NCBI GenBank assembly: GCA_014529385.2
Contig: CM043952.1
Location: 155,867,057 to 155,931,056, forward strand
Reading direction: 5' to 3'
Length of the DNA: 64,000 nt
DNA from: Adiantum capillus-veneris
Lineage: Eukaryota > Streptophyta > Polypodiopsida > Polypodiales > Pteridaceae
The translations under genes and the position numbers were made by a program. Each line of letters begins with the position of its first letter. Position 1 is the stretch's first letter. Under the pieces are notes generated by a model. It ran no database searches. It had not been told where the DNA came from and saw only the letters and a program-made list of their open reading frames with translations. Positions 32,300 to 45,064 of this stretch are shown here, in pieces.

Positions 32300-33690
32300 A
32301 AAGATAAGCATCAGGTATGTCATCATCTACTCCTTCATGAGCTTCCCCGTTTTGCAGCCTTGAAAGATGATCCGCTCGTAGATGAGTTTTACCCTTTTTG
32401 ACCATCACTGTGAAATCAAACTCTAGCAATATGATAAACCAGCGTACAATTCTCCCAGTATTGCATGGTTTATTTACTAGATGTAAAAGAGCTTGATGAT
32501 CTGTGAAGAACACAAATTTGTTTGCGAGCAAATAATACTGAATTTTTTTTACAGGATAAATCATTCCTAATCCTTCTCTTTCAGTGGTTGTGTAGTTCTT
32601 TTCTACACTATTTAGCTATCGGCTTGCATAACAAACTGGGAAATCCATTGTTCCGTCTCCAGGTTGAGCCAGAATACTCCCAATTGCATATGCAAATGCA
32701 TCAATGTGAACATGGAATATCTTTTCCCAATCTGGTGCTTTAAGTACATGTGCTGATACAAGTTTCTCCTTAAGCTTTTGGAATGAAGTTTCACACTCCT
32801 CAGTCCAGTCCAAACTGACTAATAAGCGATACAGAGGTTGTGCAATGACCGCATACATATATATGAATCTTCGATAATATCCGCAGTGTCCCATGAAGGA
32901 TTGTACTTGTTTGGCATAAGTAGACCTGGGTAAGTCTACTATGACTCCGATTTTGTCTAGGTCAGTGGTTATTCCATTTCTTGAGACAATATTTCCTAAG
33001 ATGCAGCCTTGCCTAACCATAAAAATGCACTTTTCCATGTTAAAATAGATTCTATATGTTCTGCATTTCTCAAATACGTTTTGTAAATGGTTGATATGTT
33101 CTTCTCGTAGAAGAGAGTGTACACAAAGATCATCCATATATATTTCTAAGAATATTCTCAGGTATTCTTTGAACGCATGAGACATTAACCTTTGAAAGGT
33201 AGCTGGGGCATTGGTTAAGCCAAAAGGCATAACTCTATACGCATATATTCCCTATTCTGTGGAAAATGCTATTTTGTGTGATCCTATACTGCAATTGCCA
33301 GTTGGTTATACCCTGAAAACCCATCTAGAAAGTAATAAGCCCGTTTCCCAGCCACCCTCTCAAGTACATGTTCTGTGATCGGCAAGGGATAATTATCTCT
33401 TATTGTGGCTGCGTTTACTTTTTTGAGGTTCACACACACACGTAGCTTTCCATTCTTGTTGGGGACAACCACAATGGGTGACACCCAATATGTATGCTCG
33501 ATTTCATAAATGAATTCAGCATCCATCAGCTTGTCAATCTCCTCTTTGTTTCGTTTAGCAGATGTGTCATTATATGTGTAAGGACGCTGTTCGCTAGGTT
33601 TGGCATCTGATTTCAACGGAATTGTACGTTGGCATATCGATGGATCAACTCCTTTGAGGTCTTTGTAGGACCATGCAAACACATCTTTAT
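32300..33690 (-). pseudogene. RT and RNase H of the giant element
   Basis: RT: 'FAWSYKDLKGVDPSICQRTI', 'VSPIVVVPNKNGKLRVCVNL', 'YYFLDGFSGYNQLAI', a break at 33283-33230, then '[16 protein letters not shown]' and 'FLEIYMDDLCVHS' (YMDD catalytic pair). RNase H: 'FHVHIDAFAYAIGSILAQP', a stop at 32616, 'MIYPVKKIQYYLLANKFVFF', 'TDHQALLHLV', 'RADHLSRL'. The 'FLDGFSGYNQ' form and lack of a chromodomain place it on the non-chromoviral (Athila/Tat) side of Ty3/gypsy (family knowledge). I see no second, archaeal-type RNase H between RNase H and integrase, unlike Tat elements. Confidence 0.9.
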
Positions 33691-34026
33691 ACTTCTTGAG
33701 AAGTTGTGTTAGCAGTTCTTCTTCTTCAGGCTCTAAATCAGTTGCGATATAGACCGGTTGAGGCTTTTTGCCTGGCGCAACGAGGTCTATCAGTTTTGCA
33801 TTTTAATTTCCGGCCCATCATAAGATTCTTGGTTTATTCTTTCCCTGACTGGTAATGTCATTATGATTTTTCTGTCTAGGATGGTGAATTTTTGATAGTG
33901 GGATGGTACATTCATGTTTCCTTTTTTTGACTCCTCCTTACCATCACTTTCTCCATCCGTAGTCCATACCTCTCGTAACGACCGTTTTAGTTCTTGTTAT
34001 TTTTTTTTACGCTCCATTTTGGTCCA

Positions 34027-34786
34027 CTATGGGTCTTTTGTTTTTTCCTGTTTTGATTGTTGAGATTTTTTTGATTTTGTTTTTGTTTTAGTCTTTTGTA
34101 CTTGTTTTATTTCCTCTTGCGTCCCTTCCCTTCGAACTTTTGAGGATCTTCCTGATATTTGGTCTTTTACACAATCCTCTGCTTTTACAAGCATTAGATA
34201 GTGAGTTTTATCTTTTATCCTGGGCATCAGGTTCTCTCTAAATTTTTTTTCTGCTCTTTTTTTTCTATAGTGTTCCTGGCGTCTAGAGTCCTGATTGGCA
34301 AAATCATAAAACTTGATATTCGCTGTTTTCTCCCCACGCTCGCTTGAGCTGTCTGAACACTCGTTATCTGCATCGTTATTTACCTCTAGATGCTCAAAGG
34401 AGTTATAAAACTCTTCTTGTTCTGGTGGTTCTACATTCTCATCTTTTGCTGGTATAAGGCTTACCATGTAATAGGGTAGCACATCATAGCCGTCCTTATC
34501 ACAAAATTTTTTTATTGGGCTATCTGTAATGGTACAGACATCCAATGTTGCTAGTATGTGTTCCCATTCTAGAGGTTCTAAGGCATATTTGGAAAAAGGT
34601 TTTGGAATATAATCCTTGTCCTCAATAGCTCTTTATAAGGCGCATTTCTCTCTTTTTAAGCTCCCACAATGTGAAGCTCCGCACATCCATAGCTCTTTTT
34701 TTTTCCCTAACCATGCTGGGAGTTCGGACCCTGCCAATGTAGCTAAATCAGACTCTTCCACTGGTGTCTGGTTCACATCTTTGTAA
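34027..34786 (-). pseudogene. Protease-RT linker of the giant element
   Basis: An open stretch rich in charged residues ('ERGEKTANIKFYDFANQDSR') ends in a Lys/Thr/Gln-rich tail near 34030-34110. No domain is recognised; its place in the polyprotein makes it an interdomain linker, probably disordered. Confidence 0.55.
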
Positions 34787-35463
34787 CTATGGTCTTTTAG
34801 GTGTGGTTGTAGTCTCGCCATGTTTGAGGTATATGTGGTCGTAACCCCAATCCTGGACCATCTTTAATTGTCTCATGAATGGTCTTCCCAAGATGATCTC
34901 GTAATTGTTCTTTTTGTCGAAATCGACTATTGCAAATATATTCTCATACTCGATTCCGCACGAGGTGACAATTACTTTTTCTAAAAGTCCTAGAGGCTTT
35001 TCTATGAACCCATCTGCTAGTTGCAATGTCATTTTGGTAGCTCTCAAAGCCGGTTTTCCCCATTTTTCCAGATTTTCTTGGTGGCGATAGTGACTCCTGC
35101 TCCACTGTCAAGAATAGCTTTGGAAACTACTCCTTGGAATTCTACTGGTAGTGTGGTATTTCCATCTTCTCCCTCGCAATATTCTCCAACTTTGTTTAAA
35201 GGTACTAGCCTAGTGTTGAGTTGAGGCTTGTCCAATTCTCTGATCCCTTCTTGAAGCTTCAAGGTGGGGTCTTTTACTCCAAATTTTTCTAAACATTTTC
35301 CTACGGTGGTCCACATGTTTGGCCGTAGCCTTAGGAGTTCGGCTAAAGTGATTGTGCATGCCACAGGGGTGGACAATAACTCAATCAACCCTTGTGAATC
35401 CATCACTCTGTTAGGTCTTTGAGATGGGATTGCTCTCACCTTAGACTTGGCTTCATACTCCAT
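34787..35463 (-). pseudogene. Protease 1 of the giant element
   Basis: A retropepsin core 'SKAILDSGAGVTIATKKIW' is followed after a frame break by 'VTSCGIEYENIFAIVDFD' and 'YEIILGRPFMRQLKMVQDWG', the usual flap and hydrophobic-LGRPF strands. N-terminal to it is 'LRLRPNMWTTVGKCLEKFG'. This is the standard position between Gag and RT. Activity would need repair of the frameshift near 35044. Confidence 0.88.
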
Positions 35464-37216
35464 AGGTAAGAGGGTAGATTTTTTAGCGAGTCTGGTTGGC
35501 TGTGTCCCAAACTAATTGATCCCTGGTCTCCCCCTTGTGAATGCATATCAAAGTTCATTTGTGATCTTGCCTCAAATTCTTCAATGGGAGGTAAGATCTC
35601 ATTTTTCTCTTTTCTCATGCTATTCATTTGGTAACTCACCATGTTAGCTTCGTTGGCATCACGGATTTGCTTCCACAGGTAATCTAGATCGTTACAATCC
35701 TTACCCATTTCTACCAATGTTTTAGGTTGGAATCCATCAATTGTCGCATCTGTTGTATTTGGCACTATGATAGGTTCTTCCCTAGACTCAGAGGCAGTTG
35801 CGAGTCTCTCCTTTGTGTCTACTTGTTTCTCTAAAGTTGGTTTGATAGGGGTTGGGACTGGTACTTCGTGCCAGCTTGCAGGTTTACCAAGCGGGTTTTC
35901 TATCAAGTATTTGGGCTATTTCAATCATCTTTCAGCACATTCCCAACCTCTGTTTTTCTATTTTGGCATATGGATAAGTTATCCATCTTTGCTCTTGGGT
36001 CTGGTTGTTTTTTAGTCTGGCTTCTTATGCTTTTAAAAGTACGTCTAACTGCTCATTTACCTTTTCTGCCAACACTGATCCTCCTGATCCTGCACTTTTG
36101 GGTTCTGCTATTTCCTTGGGTGCTATGGTTGCTCAGTGTGAGCTTAGATCTATCCTTTGTGTGTTTTAACTCCTCGGATAGAGCCGTTTCTCTCGTTCTC
36201 TCCTGGTTTTCATACGCACCTTTCTAGCTTTCCAAGTGCTTCTCTGATTTTTTATTTTTGAACAAGGGGCATCGGTTTTTGGCTCTTCAATCACGGGTTC
36301 ATTCATCATTCTTTGGGCTTGGGCTTGTGTCACTACCTGAATAGGTATTACTGTCTCGTTTTTTGACCCTCCACTAGAAGGCACTGCTTCCAGCATGTTC
36401 AAAGTAGTTTTTGCTCCTTTGCTCGGGTTCTTAGGGAAATCAGGAATCAAATGAGTAATTCCACACTCGATGCAATATGCGTTGACTCTAATGATTTCAT
36501 CATGAGGATAGTCTCTTAGCTAATGGTCTCCACCACACTTCTAGCAGGGTGCCTTAGGCTGTTAAGGTGCTCCTTCAGCTCCTCTTTGCTGGTATGCATG
36601 TCTCTGCCCGCCCATGCCTCCGTTGGCTATGAACAACAATGTTCATTCATCCAAGCTATATCTTCCTTCTCCTGCTACCTGTGCAGCTATTGGTGGTCCT
36701 GCACTTCCCATCATGCTCCAAGGTTCTGGCGTTGGGGGTTCTTCCGGTGGATAATAGACAGGATTTGCAGCATATCCATTGGAATCTTTGTAATATGCAT
36801 GCATGGGTACCAAAGCCTTCTCCTCTGGTTCATTTATTGTAGGTGTGTATCATATGCCGGCTGGTCGTAATCCTGGTAGGGGTGGTTGCTGACCCAACAC
36901 TGGTTGTGGTCTTTCTACACCTACAGGTCCTGGTAGGTTTCTTCCTTGATCCCTAGGCATGGGTGGAAGTTGAGGAGATGCTACCTGAGCCTGGGGAGCA
37001 TAAGGCCGTTCTCTCACATATCCCTTGTTATAATAACATTCCTCCGTCACATGGTTTGTTCATTTTTGTTCAATAGCACACCACTTTGGCTGTTTAGCCT
37101 GAGGTTTGGCATACAGGTTAATCTTCTTTAGAACTTCCTCTACAAGCTACTCCTGGCTTACAGCTACTTCTCCTTTCGGTGTTGTCTTAGCGGACTTGCT
37201 TCCACTTTGTTGTGAC
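35464..37216 (-). pseudogene. Gag C-terminal region with several zinc knuckles
   Basis: Zinc-binding motifs appear in order: a degenerate 'TNHVTEECYYNKGY' (near 37070-37030), a proline-rich stretch ('APQAQVASPQLPPMPRDQ', 'GQQPPLPGLRPAG'), then two adjacent knuckles near 36535-36435, one reading KCGGDH...DYP and the next 'YCIECGITHLIPDFP'. The rest is charged and low-complexity ('GQDQGSIS', 'GKPASWHEVPVPTPIKP'). Multiple stops are present. Knuckles bind element RNA in the family. Confidence 0.7.
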
Positions 37217-37689
37217 TCAGGATGAATCGTCATCAAGATCCTTGAACTCACCCTCCTTGTAGACTGCACAATTGTCTACAAGGTAAAGAGCCTCCTTAGT
37301 TAACTCATTTAATGTCGTGCTCCTCTTCATATGTAAGTCCTTCTGGAGATCTGTGTTCCTTAGTCCTTGAATAAATATAAGCATAAGTCTGAACTGAGTT
37401 GGCAGTTCTTCCACAGGATAGAACTTAACATATCTTTTTAGTCATAGGGATGCCTTTCGCACATATTCCCCTTCTTTCTGTTTGAATTTATGGATTTGTG
37501 AGAGTGTATTATGAGCTATCCCCCTTTGTGAGAATTCCTCGATAAACTCGTCAAACACCTCCTCCATAGACTCAAAGTCTCTATGCTCCACAGAGTCAAA
37601 CCAAGTAGCAGCATCCTCCTCTAGGGTCAGTCCAAACCTTGCAAGTTGGGTAGGGAAGTCTAACACCTCTTCAGCTCTAATTACACGCA
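37217..37689 (-). pseudogene. Retrotransposon Gag core of the giant element
   Basis: 'DAATWFDSVEHRDFESMEEV', 'FDEFIEEFSQRG', 'QIHKFKQKEGEYVRKA' and, after a stop at 37442, 'ELPTQFRLMLIFIQGL' form the helical Gag core seen across Ty3/gypsy. The upstream part is cut off by chromovirus B; it resumes at 46584. Confidence 0.87.
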
Positions 37690-37694
37690 CAAAG

Positions 37695-39193
37695 TGTCAT
37701 AATAATCAATATCTAATTCTCCTAAATGATTTTCTCATATTAAACTGATCATTTAATGTGGGGAAGGCCAGGGGAGAAAAAGCTAGAATATTGGTTAAGC
37801 TAGCAAACCGGCCACAGTAGGGATCCAAAGGAGGGAAAATAGGGATCCAAAGGGGGGGCCATCTACAAAAGATCCTTGTGCAACAATGGGCTAAAAAGAC
37901 CCTAAGGTTCAGCCCATTAAGACTTCCAAAATGCTAAGGTTCCAAAATTCAAAGGTTGTGTCCAAAGGTCAACCCTAGGGAAAATTGGATGCTTTGTGTG
38001 TTCCCTAAAAGTCTTTGCACATCCCTACATGGGAGGGGGCGAGACCTAAAGGTAGGGGATGAGAGAGAAAGCCACACACACACACATAGGCTCCCTTTAC
38101 ACAAAGGGAATGAGGGACATGTGAACTCCCTAGGCCATATGCCCACAAGGTGTGCCCAATTTCTATTGGATGACCCTTGAAGTGGAACAATGAAAATTAA
38201 GCTAGAGTAAATATAGTTTAATTAATTTAAAAACATTTAATAAAAGAAACCAATGAGAATTAAGTCTGCTAGATGACTATTGGGCAGTCTCCCAAGGGGT
38301 CCAATGAGCATTCAGGAGCCCCATGGCTTGCCTAATTCCTATTGGCCAGGAGGCAAAGGGGTCCAATGAGAGTTTAGTTTAATTATTTAATTACCTAAAG
38401 ATCTCACAAAAGGGGAAAGGGGGACACATGTCAGAAGGCTATCACTTATGCTGCTTAATTGTAATTGGCTTGACTTGGGGAGGGCCAATGAGGCTTCAGG
38501 AAGAGCATTTAGCAAGGGGGCTCGCCCAAGAGAGAGAGGGGGCTTTTTTTTGCAAGGCATTATCACACACACACTCACACAAGCTCATGTGTGAAGAAAG
38601 AGAAGACTATCTCTTCCCAAGCTTTAATGGAGAACTCATCACCTACTCCAAGCTTGTGAGATAGAAGCCTACATCAACACTCTCTTGGCATAGAGTGATT
38701 ATGTGAGGAGATGTACATCTTTCTCGTAAGATACTCCTTCTTCCTCTCAATCTACTCTCATACCCTGCTAGCTCTCACCATCTTCGAAGGTGTGTGAGGT
38801 CTTGGGTCTAAGAATGGGGATAATTCAAGTTGTGTTTGATTAAGTGTTTTGCTTAGTGCATGAAGCTTCCATTTTCATTGCACTAGCTAGTCTTGAAGGA
38901 ACACAAAGAATTGTATTGTACAATGTCTCTCTTGATGGGAGAAACCATAATACAAAGCCTTTTGGAGGGGGGACCGGCTCCATGAAAATCCGGTCCTCAA
39001 CTGTTGTCAATAGCTTAATTGCTCTCTCTTTTGAAAGTATTTTCGATGCTATCTAACTAGGTGTTATTCTTTTTGTTGCTCTCTCCACCCAAGCACTCTT
39101 GTAATTCTCATTAGGAATCTACTCTAATGAAATGCCCACTATGTTCATGCTAATTTCCGCTACACATAAGTTATTAGGCCATTAAATGTTACA
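37695..39193 (+). repeat. 5' LTR of chromovirus B
   Basis: 1499 bp, starting TGTCATAATAATC and ending AATGTTACA. It is close to identical to the 3' LTR apart from indels: this copy has about 60 bp (near 38300-38360) missing from the partner, and lacks about 100 bp present in the partner near 45985-46082. Confidence 0.95.
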
Positions 39194-39194
39194 T

Positions 39195-39206
39195 TGGTAT
39201 CAGAGC
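39195..39206 (+). promoter_or_regulatory. Primer binding site of chromovirus B (initiator Met tRNA)
   Basis: TGGTATCAGAGC one base after the 5' LTR. A leader of about 390 bp without genes follows. Confidence 0.93.
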
Positions 39207-39595
39207 TCAAGGTTTCTCTTTTCTTGCTCAAGAAGGGAGGTCCTCAAGCTAGCTACAAATGGTTGGTATTATTAATTTCCTGTGAGTAAGTAGAATAGGG
39301 ATTTTTCAGCCTTGGAGTGCACCTGCCTTCGTGCACTTAACGGGGCATTACCGTCGAGAGCTATGGTCTTAATAGTGGATTCCTACGGGGCTTGCCTACG
39401 GCTTAACCACTATTGAGCGATTAGAAGCTTGACAGGAGCCGGTGCTGTTTTGGTGTCGAAAGACCCTCTCTTCTATTCCTTGCAATTAATGGTATTCGAG
39501 CCGCGGGTATAGTAGCTTGAGTGGTTTTTCTAAAGGGGTAAAGAGGAGTAGCAACTAGGGCTTGAAGTGCCAAAGTACACCTAAAAGTTGTTAGA

Positions 39596-41093
39596 ATGGC
39601 TGACAATAGTAAAGAGAGTGACATTAATGTTGATAACTTTGATTTTGCTCATGAGCAAGCTACTAATGATGCTTTAATGCTTGTTAACTATCTTGTTTCT
39701 AGGCTTCAACAAGCCATGGGCAATCCATCTCTCCAAAGTGAAGTGCAACGGCAGCTCCGTGCTCACGGGAATGCTTCAATGCTTGTTAACTATCTTGTTT
39801 CTAGGCTTCAACAAGCCATGGGCAATCCATCTCTCCAAAGTGAAGTGCAACGGCAGCTCCGTGCTCACGGGATTCTCCAAGCTAATCACCATGACGAGAG
39901 AACACCATGACGTGGAACGGCAGCTCCGTGCTCACGGGATTCTCCAAGCTAATCACCATGACGAGAGAACACCTAGGAAGCCTCCTTGTGAGACTACCAA
40001 AAGAGGTCTCTCTCCGATTGGGGAAGAAGAAGAGAATCCTTATGAAGGGCTCAAGAATTTACTTCTTGATGATGTATCTCCTTCCCAAAGAAGAACTCAA
40101 GAGCCTCCACTGAAGGAACGAGAAAGAAGCAAATCTCCCGCCACCTCGGCGGAGATGGCTCCACGAAGACGGCGGGCTAAACGCTCTCCATCACCACCAA
40201 AGCGGAGAAGACCATCACACTCTTCTCCATGCCATAATTCAAAGAGGGATGATAAAAAGCAAGAGAAGAAAAAGGCGAGAAAGAGGACACCCTCTTCTCC
40301 ATCTTCTTCATCCTCTTCCTCTTATGAAAGCTATGGTGAAGACGACAAAGATCAAGACAAGAAAAAGGCGAGAAAGAGGTCACCCTCTTCTCCACCTTCT
40401 TCAAATTTTTCACCTTCTGAAGAAAGTGATGGTGCAACCTTTGAACCATCAAAAAGAAGAGGCCATAGGAAATCCTATGACGCATGGAAGAGGTCGTCCA
40501 AGTTGAAGAAATTCAAAGAGGGAGGGAAGAGCATCTCTTTCCTTACCTGTGATGGTACCTTTGGTGCTACGGACAAAGTCTTGGCCTTTATCCAGCAATT
40601 CGATGCGGCGTTTGGAGATGAGGGATTCACGGAGTCCTCTAAGTTACGCCATGTAGCTATGCACTTTCAAAAGTCCGCCAGACAATGGTGGTCTAGCCTA
40701 CGAGCCAACGGTGAAGCTCCACGAACATGGAAAGCTTTAAGAGCTTCCATTATGAAGAAATTTTTGGCCACCGATGCCAAAGACAAAGTACTCACCGAAT
40801 GGCGAAGCTTAAAGCTCTCTCCCAATGAATCCATCCACAAATATGTAGACAAGTTTTGGGACCTACAACTCAAAGCCACTGTCTTCAAAAAGTTGGATTT
40901 TGGAGAGCAAAAGCAACAATTTTGTGCGGGCTTAACCGAAGAAATGGCGGAGTATGTCAACTCCCAAAGACCACGTACCATATCGGCGGTAATACACCAC
41001 ACTATGGTCGCCTCTCAAATCAATTTCCAAATGGGGGCAAAAAGAAATAATAAGCCCCCGGAAAATAAGGGTTCCAATGAGCCTAAGGGGTAG
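39596..41093 (+). pseudogene. Gag of chromovirus B
   Basis: The natural start is 39596 ('MADNSKESDINVDNFDFA'). Near the N-terminus a 102-bp in-frame tandem duplication (39676, 39778) repeats 'MLVNYLVSRLQQAMGNPSLQ', and a 67-bp duplication right after it (39851, 39918) shifts the frame by one, so the long frame to 41093 is entered only by ignoring the start frame. Downstream: an Arg/Ser/Lys-rich region with 'KKKARKR' repeats, then the Gag core ('SARQWWSSLRANGEAPRTW', 'WDLQLKATVFKKLDFGEQKQ'). The Ser/Arg-rich part resembles an RS-type RNA-binding segment (inference). Confidence 0.88.
39676..39980 (+). repeat. Two tandem duplications at the Gag N-terminus
   Basis: Period 102 bp (in frame) for the first and 67 bp (one base out of frame) for the second. 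The copies are almost identical, so both arose recently. Confidence 0.9.
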
Positions 41094-44000
41094 GACAATG
41101 TCCAAAAGTCTCCTAAGTAACTCCAACAAAGCTAAAGAGAAGGGAGTTTACAAAGGTAAGAATAAACTCTCTCCTGAAGAGCTTGAGTGTTATCGTAAGG
41201 ATAACCGGTGTTTCAAGTGCGGCGAACAAGGGAATGCGTACTGCGCTTGTCCCCAAAAGAACAACCGCCAAGATCCTCCTAGAGCTTCCTTGGTTGAAAT
41301 CCAAGAGGAGGAGACTCACCAAACTCACCACAAAGGATCTCCTCTATGCCATGCTTGGGGAAAGGTAAGAGAACATGATGCTTTTATTCTCTTTGACCCT
41401 GGTTCTACTCACAATTTTATATCTATGGAGTTAGCCACCAAGCTAGACATACAATCCTACGAGATGGGAGATTTCCTACCCGCAGACAGTGCCTTCAAGG
41501 GGCAAGAAGCTTCAGTCACTCCCTTAATTGGGAAATTGAGGCTTCATGTACAAGGCTATGTAGACAAAGAGGACTTCTTTATCTCTCCTCTCAAGCATGA
41601 GGATGTAATCCTAGGGGCACCATGGTTTGATCGCCTGGCTGCCGATGTTAAATTTCCTGAAAGGAGAATCTCCTTTAAGTTCAGGGAAAAAGACATGTAT
41701 ATAGATGCTAAGGAAATGGGTAACACCATCCCCATTGTACATACACCAGCTTTCAACAAGTCAATAAAGAGCTCTATTTCCGTGTACATGATTTTTGTTA
41801 AAGATTCTCAAAATGAACCTAATGCTTTAACAAACGAAAATAAGAGCAACCAAAAGGAATTAGAGTTATTCAATTTTCTCAAGGGGTTTCAAGATGTTTT
41901 TATTGACGACATCCCTTGTGAGCTACCTCCTAAACGAGGTAATGATGACCATGCAATTGAACTTCTTCCAGGAAGTTCACCGCCTAATAAACCTCCTTAT
42001 AGAGTTTCTCAAGCTCAACAATAGGAGATTATGCAGCAAGTGCATGAGTTAGTTGAGAAGGGTATGGTTAGGCCAAGCTCATCTCCATTTTGCTCACCTG
42101 TGCTATTAGTGCAAAAGAAAGATGGCACATATCGTATGTGTGTCGACTATAGAGCACTGAATAGGATCACTATCAAGAATAGGTTTCCCGTTCCACGGGT
42201 AGAATACCTATTTGATAAGCTACAAGGATTGCCTACTTCAGTAGGGTTGACCTAAAAAGTGGCTATCATCAAATAAGGATAGTTGATCAAGACATTGTAA
42301 AGACCGCATTTCATACTGAATTTGGTCTTTACGAATACATTGTCATGCCTTTTGGCTTGACCAATGCACCAGCCACATTCAACCGCTTGATGGAGAAGCT
42401 GTTCAGGCCTCATCGAACCTTCACTAGAGTGTTCTTTGATGATATTATCATCTACTCTAATTCATTGGAGAAACACAAGCAACACCTCCAGGTAATATTT
42501 CAAGTTTTAAGAGAGAATAAACTTTATGTTAATCAAAAGAAAAGTGAATTTTTCTTGCAAGAGATTCAGTATTTAGGTCACATTATCTCTCAAGATGGCA
42601 TCCAAATGGATCCATCCAAGTTAGAGGTAATAAAAGGATGGCCTAAACCAAGGAATCTGCATGAACTAAGAAGCTTCATAGGTATGTGTGCATACTATAG
42701 ACGCTTCATAGAAAAGTTCTCACAAATTGCGGGACCATTACATGACCTAACAAAGAAAAGCGTTAGGTATACATGGTCTGCTAAGGAGAACAATGCTTTC
42801 GAAAATCTTAAGGAAAAGCTTATCTCTCAACCTGTGCTTACACTACTGGATCTCTCAAAACCATTTGAGGTCCAATGCGATGCTTGTGGTGATTGCCTTG
42901 GAGTTGTTTTGCTCCAAGAAGGGCACGCCGTAGGCTATGAGAGTCGAAGGCTCGACCCTGTTGAGCAAGCTCTAGGCATATACGAAAAAGAACTCCTTGC
43001 AGTTCTACATGCCTTAGACTCATGGAAGCACTATTTATTGGGGACTCCTTTCATTCTGCGAATGGATCACCAAAGTCTTAAGTACTTCATGACACAGACC
43101 AAGCTCTCCGACAAACAAATGAGGTGGGCAAATTTCCTTTCGCAATTTCATTTTCATATTGCTCACATTGCTGGCAAGCATAATCAAGTAGCTGATGCAC
43201 TCTCAAGACGGCCGAGAGTGAATGCGGTTTCCATAGCAACTCACAATGATCTATCTTCAATGATAGATGAGTATGCTATTGATCCCGATTTTAGAGATGT
43301 GATTTCAGCCCTTGCATTAGGGAAGAAAGAAGAACCATTTACTTTACAAGATGGTTATCTTCTCTATGGCAATAGACTATGCGTTCCTAACTCACTACGT
43401 GAGAAAGTAATGTATGAATCTCATGCTCCACCTTATGCGGGGCATAGAGGGATTCAGTCTACCTTAAAGGGAATTGAAACATATTTCTATTGGCCTACCA
43501 TGAAAGTGAGCATACAAGAGTATGTTTCCAAATGTGTGGTATGCCAAAAGACAAAATTTGATAGAGGGAAGCAACTTGGATTGCTTCAACCCTTGCCAAT
43601 CCCTAATTCACCATGGGAGAGCATATCCATGGATTTTATCTTTGGATTGCCTAAGTCTATCCATGGGAATACGGGAATATGGACGATAGTAGACAGGTTT
43701 AGTAAACAAGCTCATTTTATACATGTCAAAAAGACTATCAAAGCCCATCAAATGGCAACCCTCTTTATTTCACAAATTTTCAAGTACCATGGCTTGCCCA
43801 TGTCCATAGTGTCGGATAGAGATCCTAGAATGACCAGTAATTTCTGGAAGGGTCTCTTTGAGAATTTAGGAACAAGGCTAAACTTCTCTTCGGCCTATCA
43901 TCCACAAACTGATGGCCAAAGTGAAATAACTAACCTAACCATTCTCGATCTACTAAAAGCCTATGTAACGGAAGTAGATCAAAGATCCCAATGGGAAAAG

Positions 44001-44711
44001 TACTTACCCTTAGTGGAGTATGCTTACAATAACACTGTACATACTTCCACGGGAAAAGCACCTTTCGAGGTAATTGAGGGAAGATCAAAAAGTCCCTTGC
44101 TACTTAAGGTACATGGGAAGATCTTCGCTGCAGATGAGTATAGCCGAGACCTACAAGAATCTTTCCAAAAGATTAAGGATGCTATCTCTATCTCACAGCA
44201 AAGGCAAAAGGCTACTGCTGACAAGCACAGAAGAGCCCAAGCCTTTAAAGAAAACGATTGGGTCTTGTTAAAGTTTCCCAAGGCTCGATTAAGGCACACA
44301 ACGGGCAAGAATCCTACGGGTCACCAAAAGTACTATGCTAAACTAGCAAAAAGGTACTATGGTCCCTTTCAGATTCTTAGGCCAATCAATGAGATGGCCT
44401 ATCAACTCAAGTTGCCCAATCATTGGCTCATACACAATGCTTTTCATGTGAGCCTATTAAAGCCTTACAAAGGAGAGCCACCTCAAGAACCAACTATTGA
44501 AGACCCACCGGAGATCGAGGACCAAGAAGAGGTGCTGCAGCCCGAGTCCATTCTCCAACATGAAGACAAGGTACTAAGAGACGGTAAGACTATCCGACGA
44601 TATCTTATAAAGTTTAAGAATTATCCTTTTGAAGATGCTAGATGGATGCAAGGCATACAATTAAAGGATAACCTAAACCTTTTCAATGCTTACAATGCTT
44701 CCCAAGAGTAA
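41077..44711 (+). pseudogene. Pol of chromovirus B: knuckle, protease, RT, RNase H, integrase, chromodomain
   Basis: The frame overlaps the Gag frame by 17 bases. Zinc knuckle CFKCGEQGNAYCAC has Asn where His is expected. Protease 'FILFDPGSTHNFIS' has D-P-G-S. A TAG at 42022-42024 and a one-base shift near 42240 precede '[13 protein letters not shown]' and 'RVFFDDIIIYS'. RNase H 'VQCDACGDCLGVVLL', 'YEKELLAVLHAL', 'ADALSRRP'. Integrase: HAPPYAGHRG, CVVCQ, 'ISMDFIFGLP', 'SIVSDRDPRMTSNFW', 'YHPQTDGQSEITN'. The end 'LRDGKTIRRYLIKFKNYPFE' to 'DARW' is a chromodomain. From 42345 the frame is open for 788 codons. Confidence 0.95.
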
Positions 44712-45064
44712 GAAAATGTACAAAATGTTAAAAATGAACAAAATTTTTGTCTTATAAGACTCTCTTTTTCTTTATTTGTGCACAAAAATGAAGTAGTATG
44801 CATGCTTAGATCAAGTTTGCGGAGACGTCTCCCAAACACCAAGTAGAGCTTGTCACTCTACTATGGAAGATTGATAGGACTAATGTGCAGACATGCTTGC
44901 GGCAGCCTCAGGCTCTCAAGCGCCACATGGACTAGTCATCCATTATGGAATGATGTCGTAGGGTAACATAGGGATCCTCTACCTGCTAAGAGAAGGACTC
45001 ATGAACATGCTTTATCTTCTCTACACCATAGTCAAGGACGACTATGATTTCAAGAGAGAGGTAA
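44712..45064 (+). other. 3' untranslated part of chromovirus B
   Basis: About 350 bp between the pol stop and the 3' LTR, ending in the purine-rich AAGAGAGAGGTAA. No gene is seen. Confidence 0.7.

Noticed and set aside
36523..36870. Cys/Ser-rich open frame on the + strand
   Set aside because: It is antisense to the Gag zinc-knuckle region of the giant element and has no coding support.
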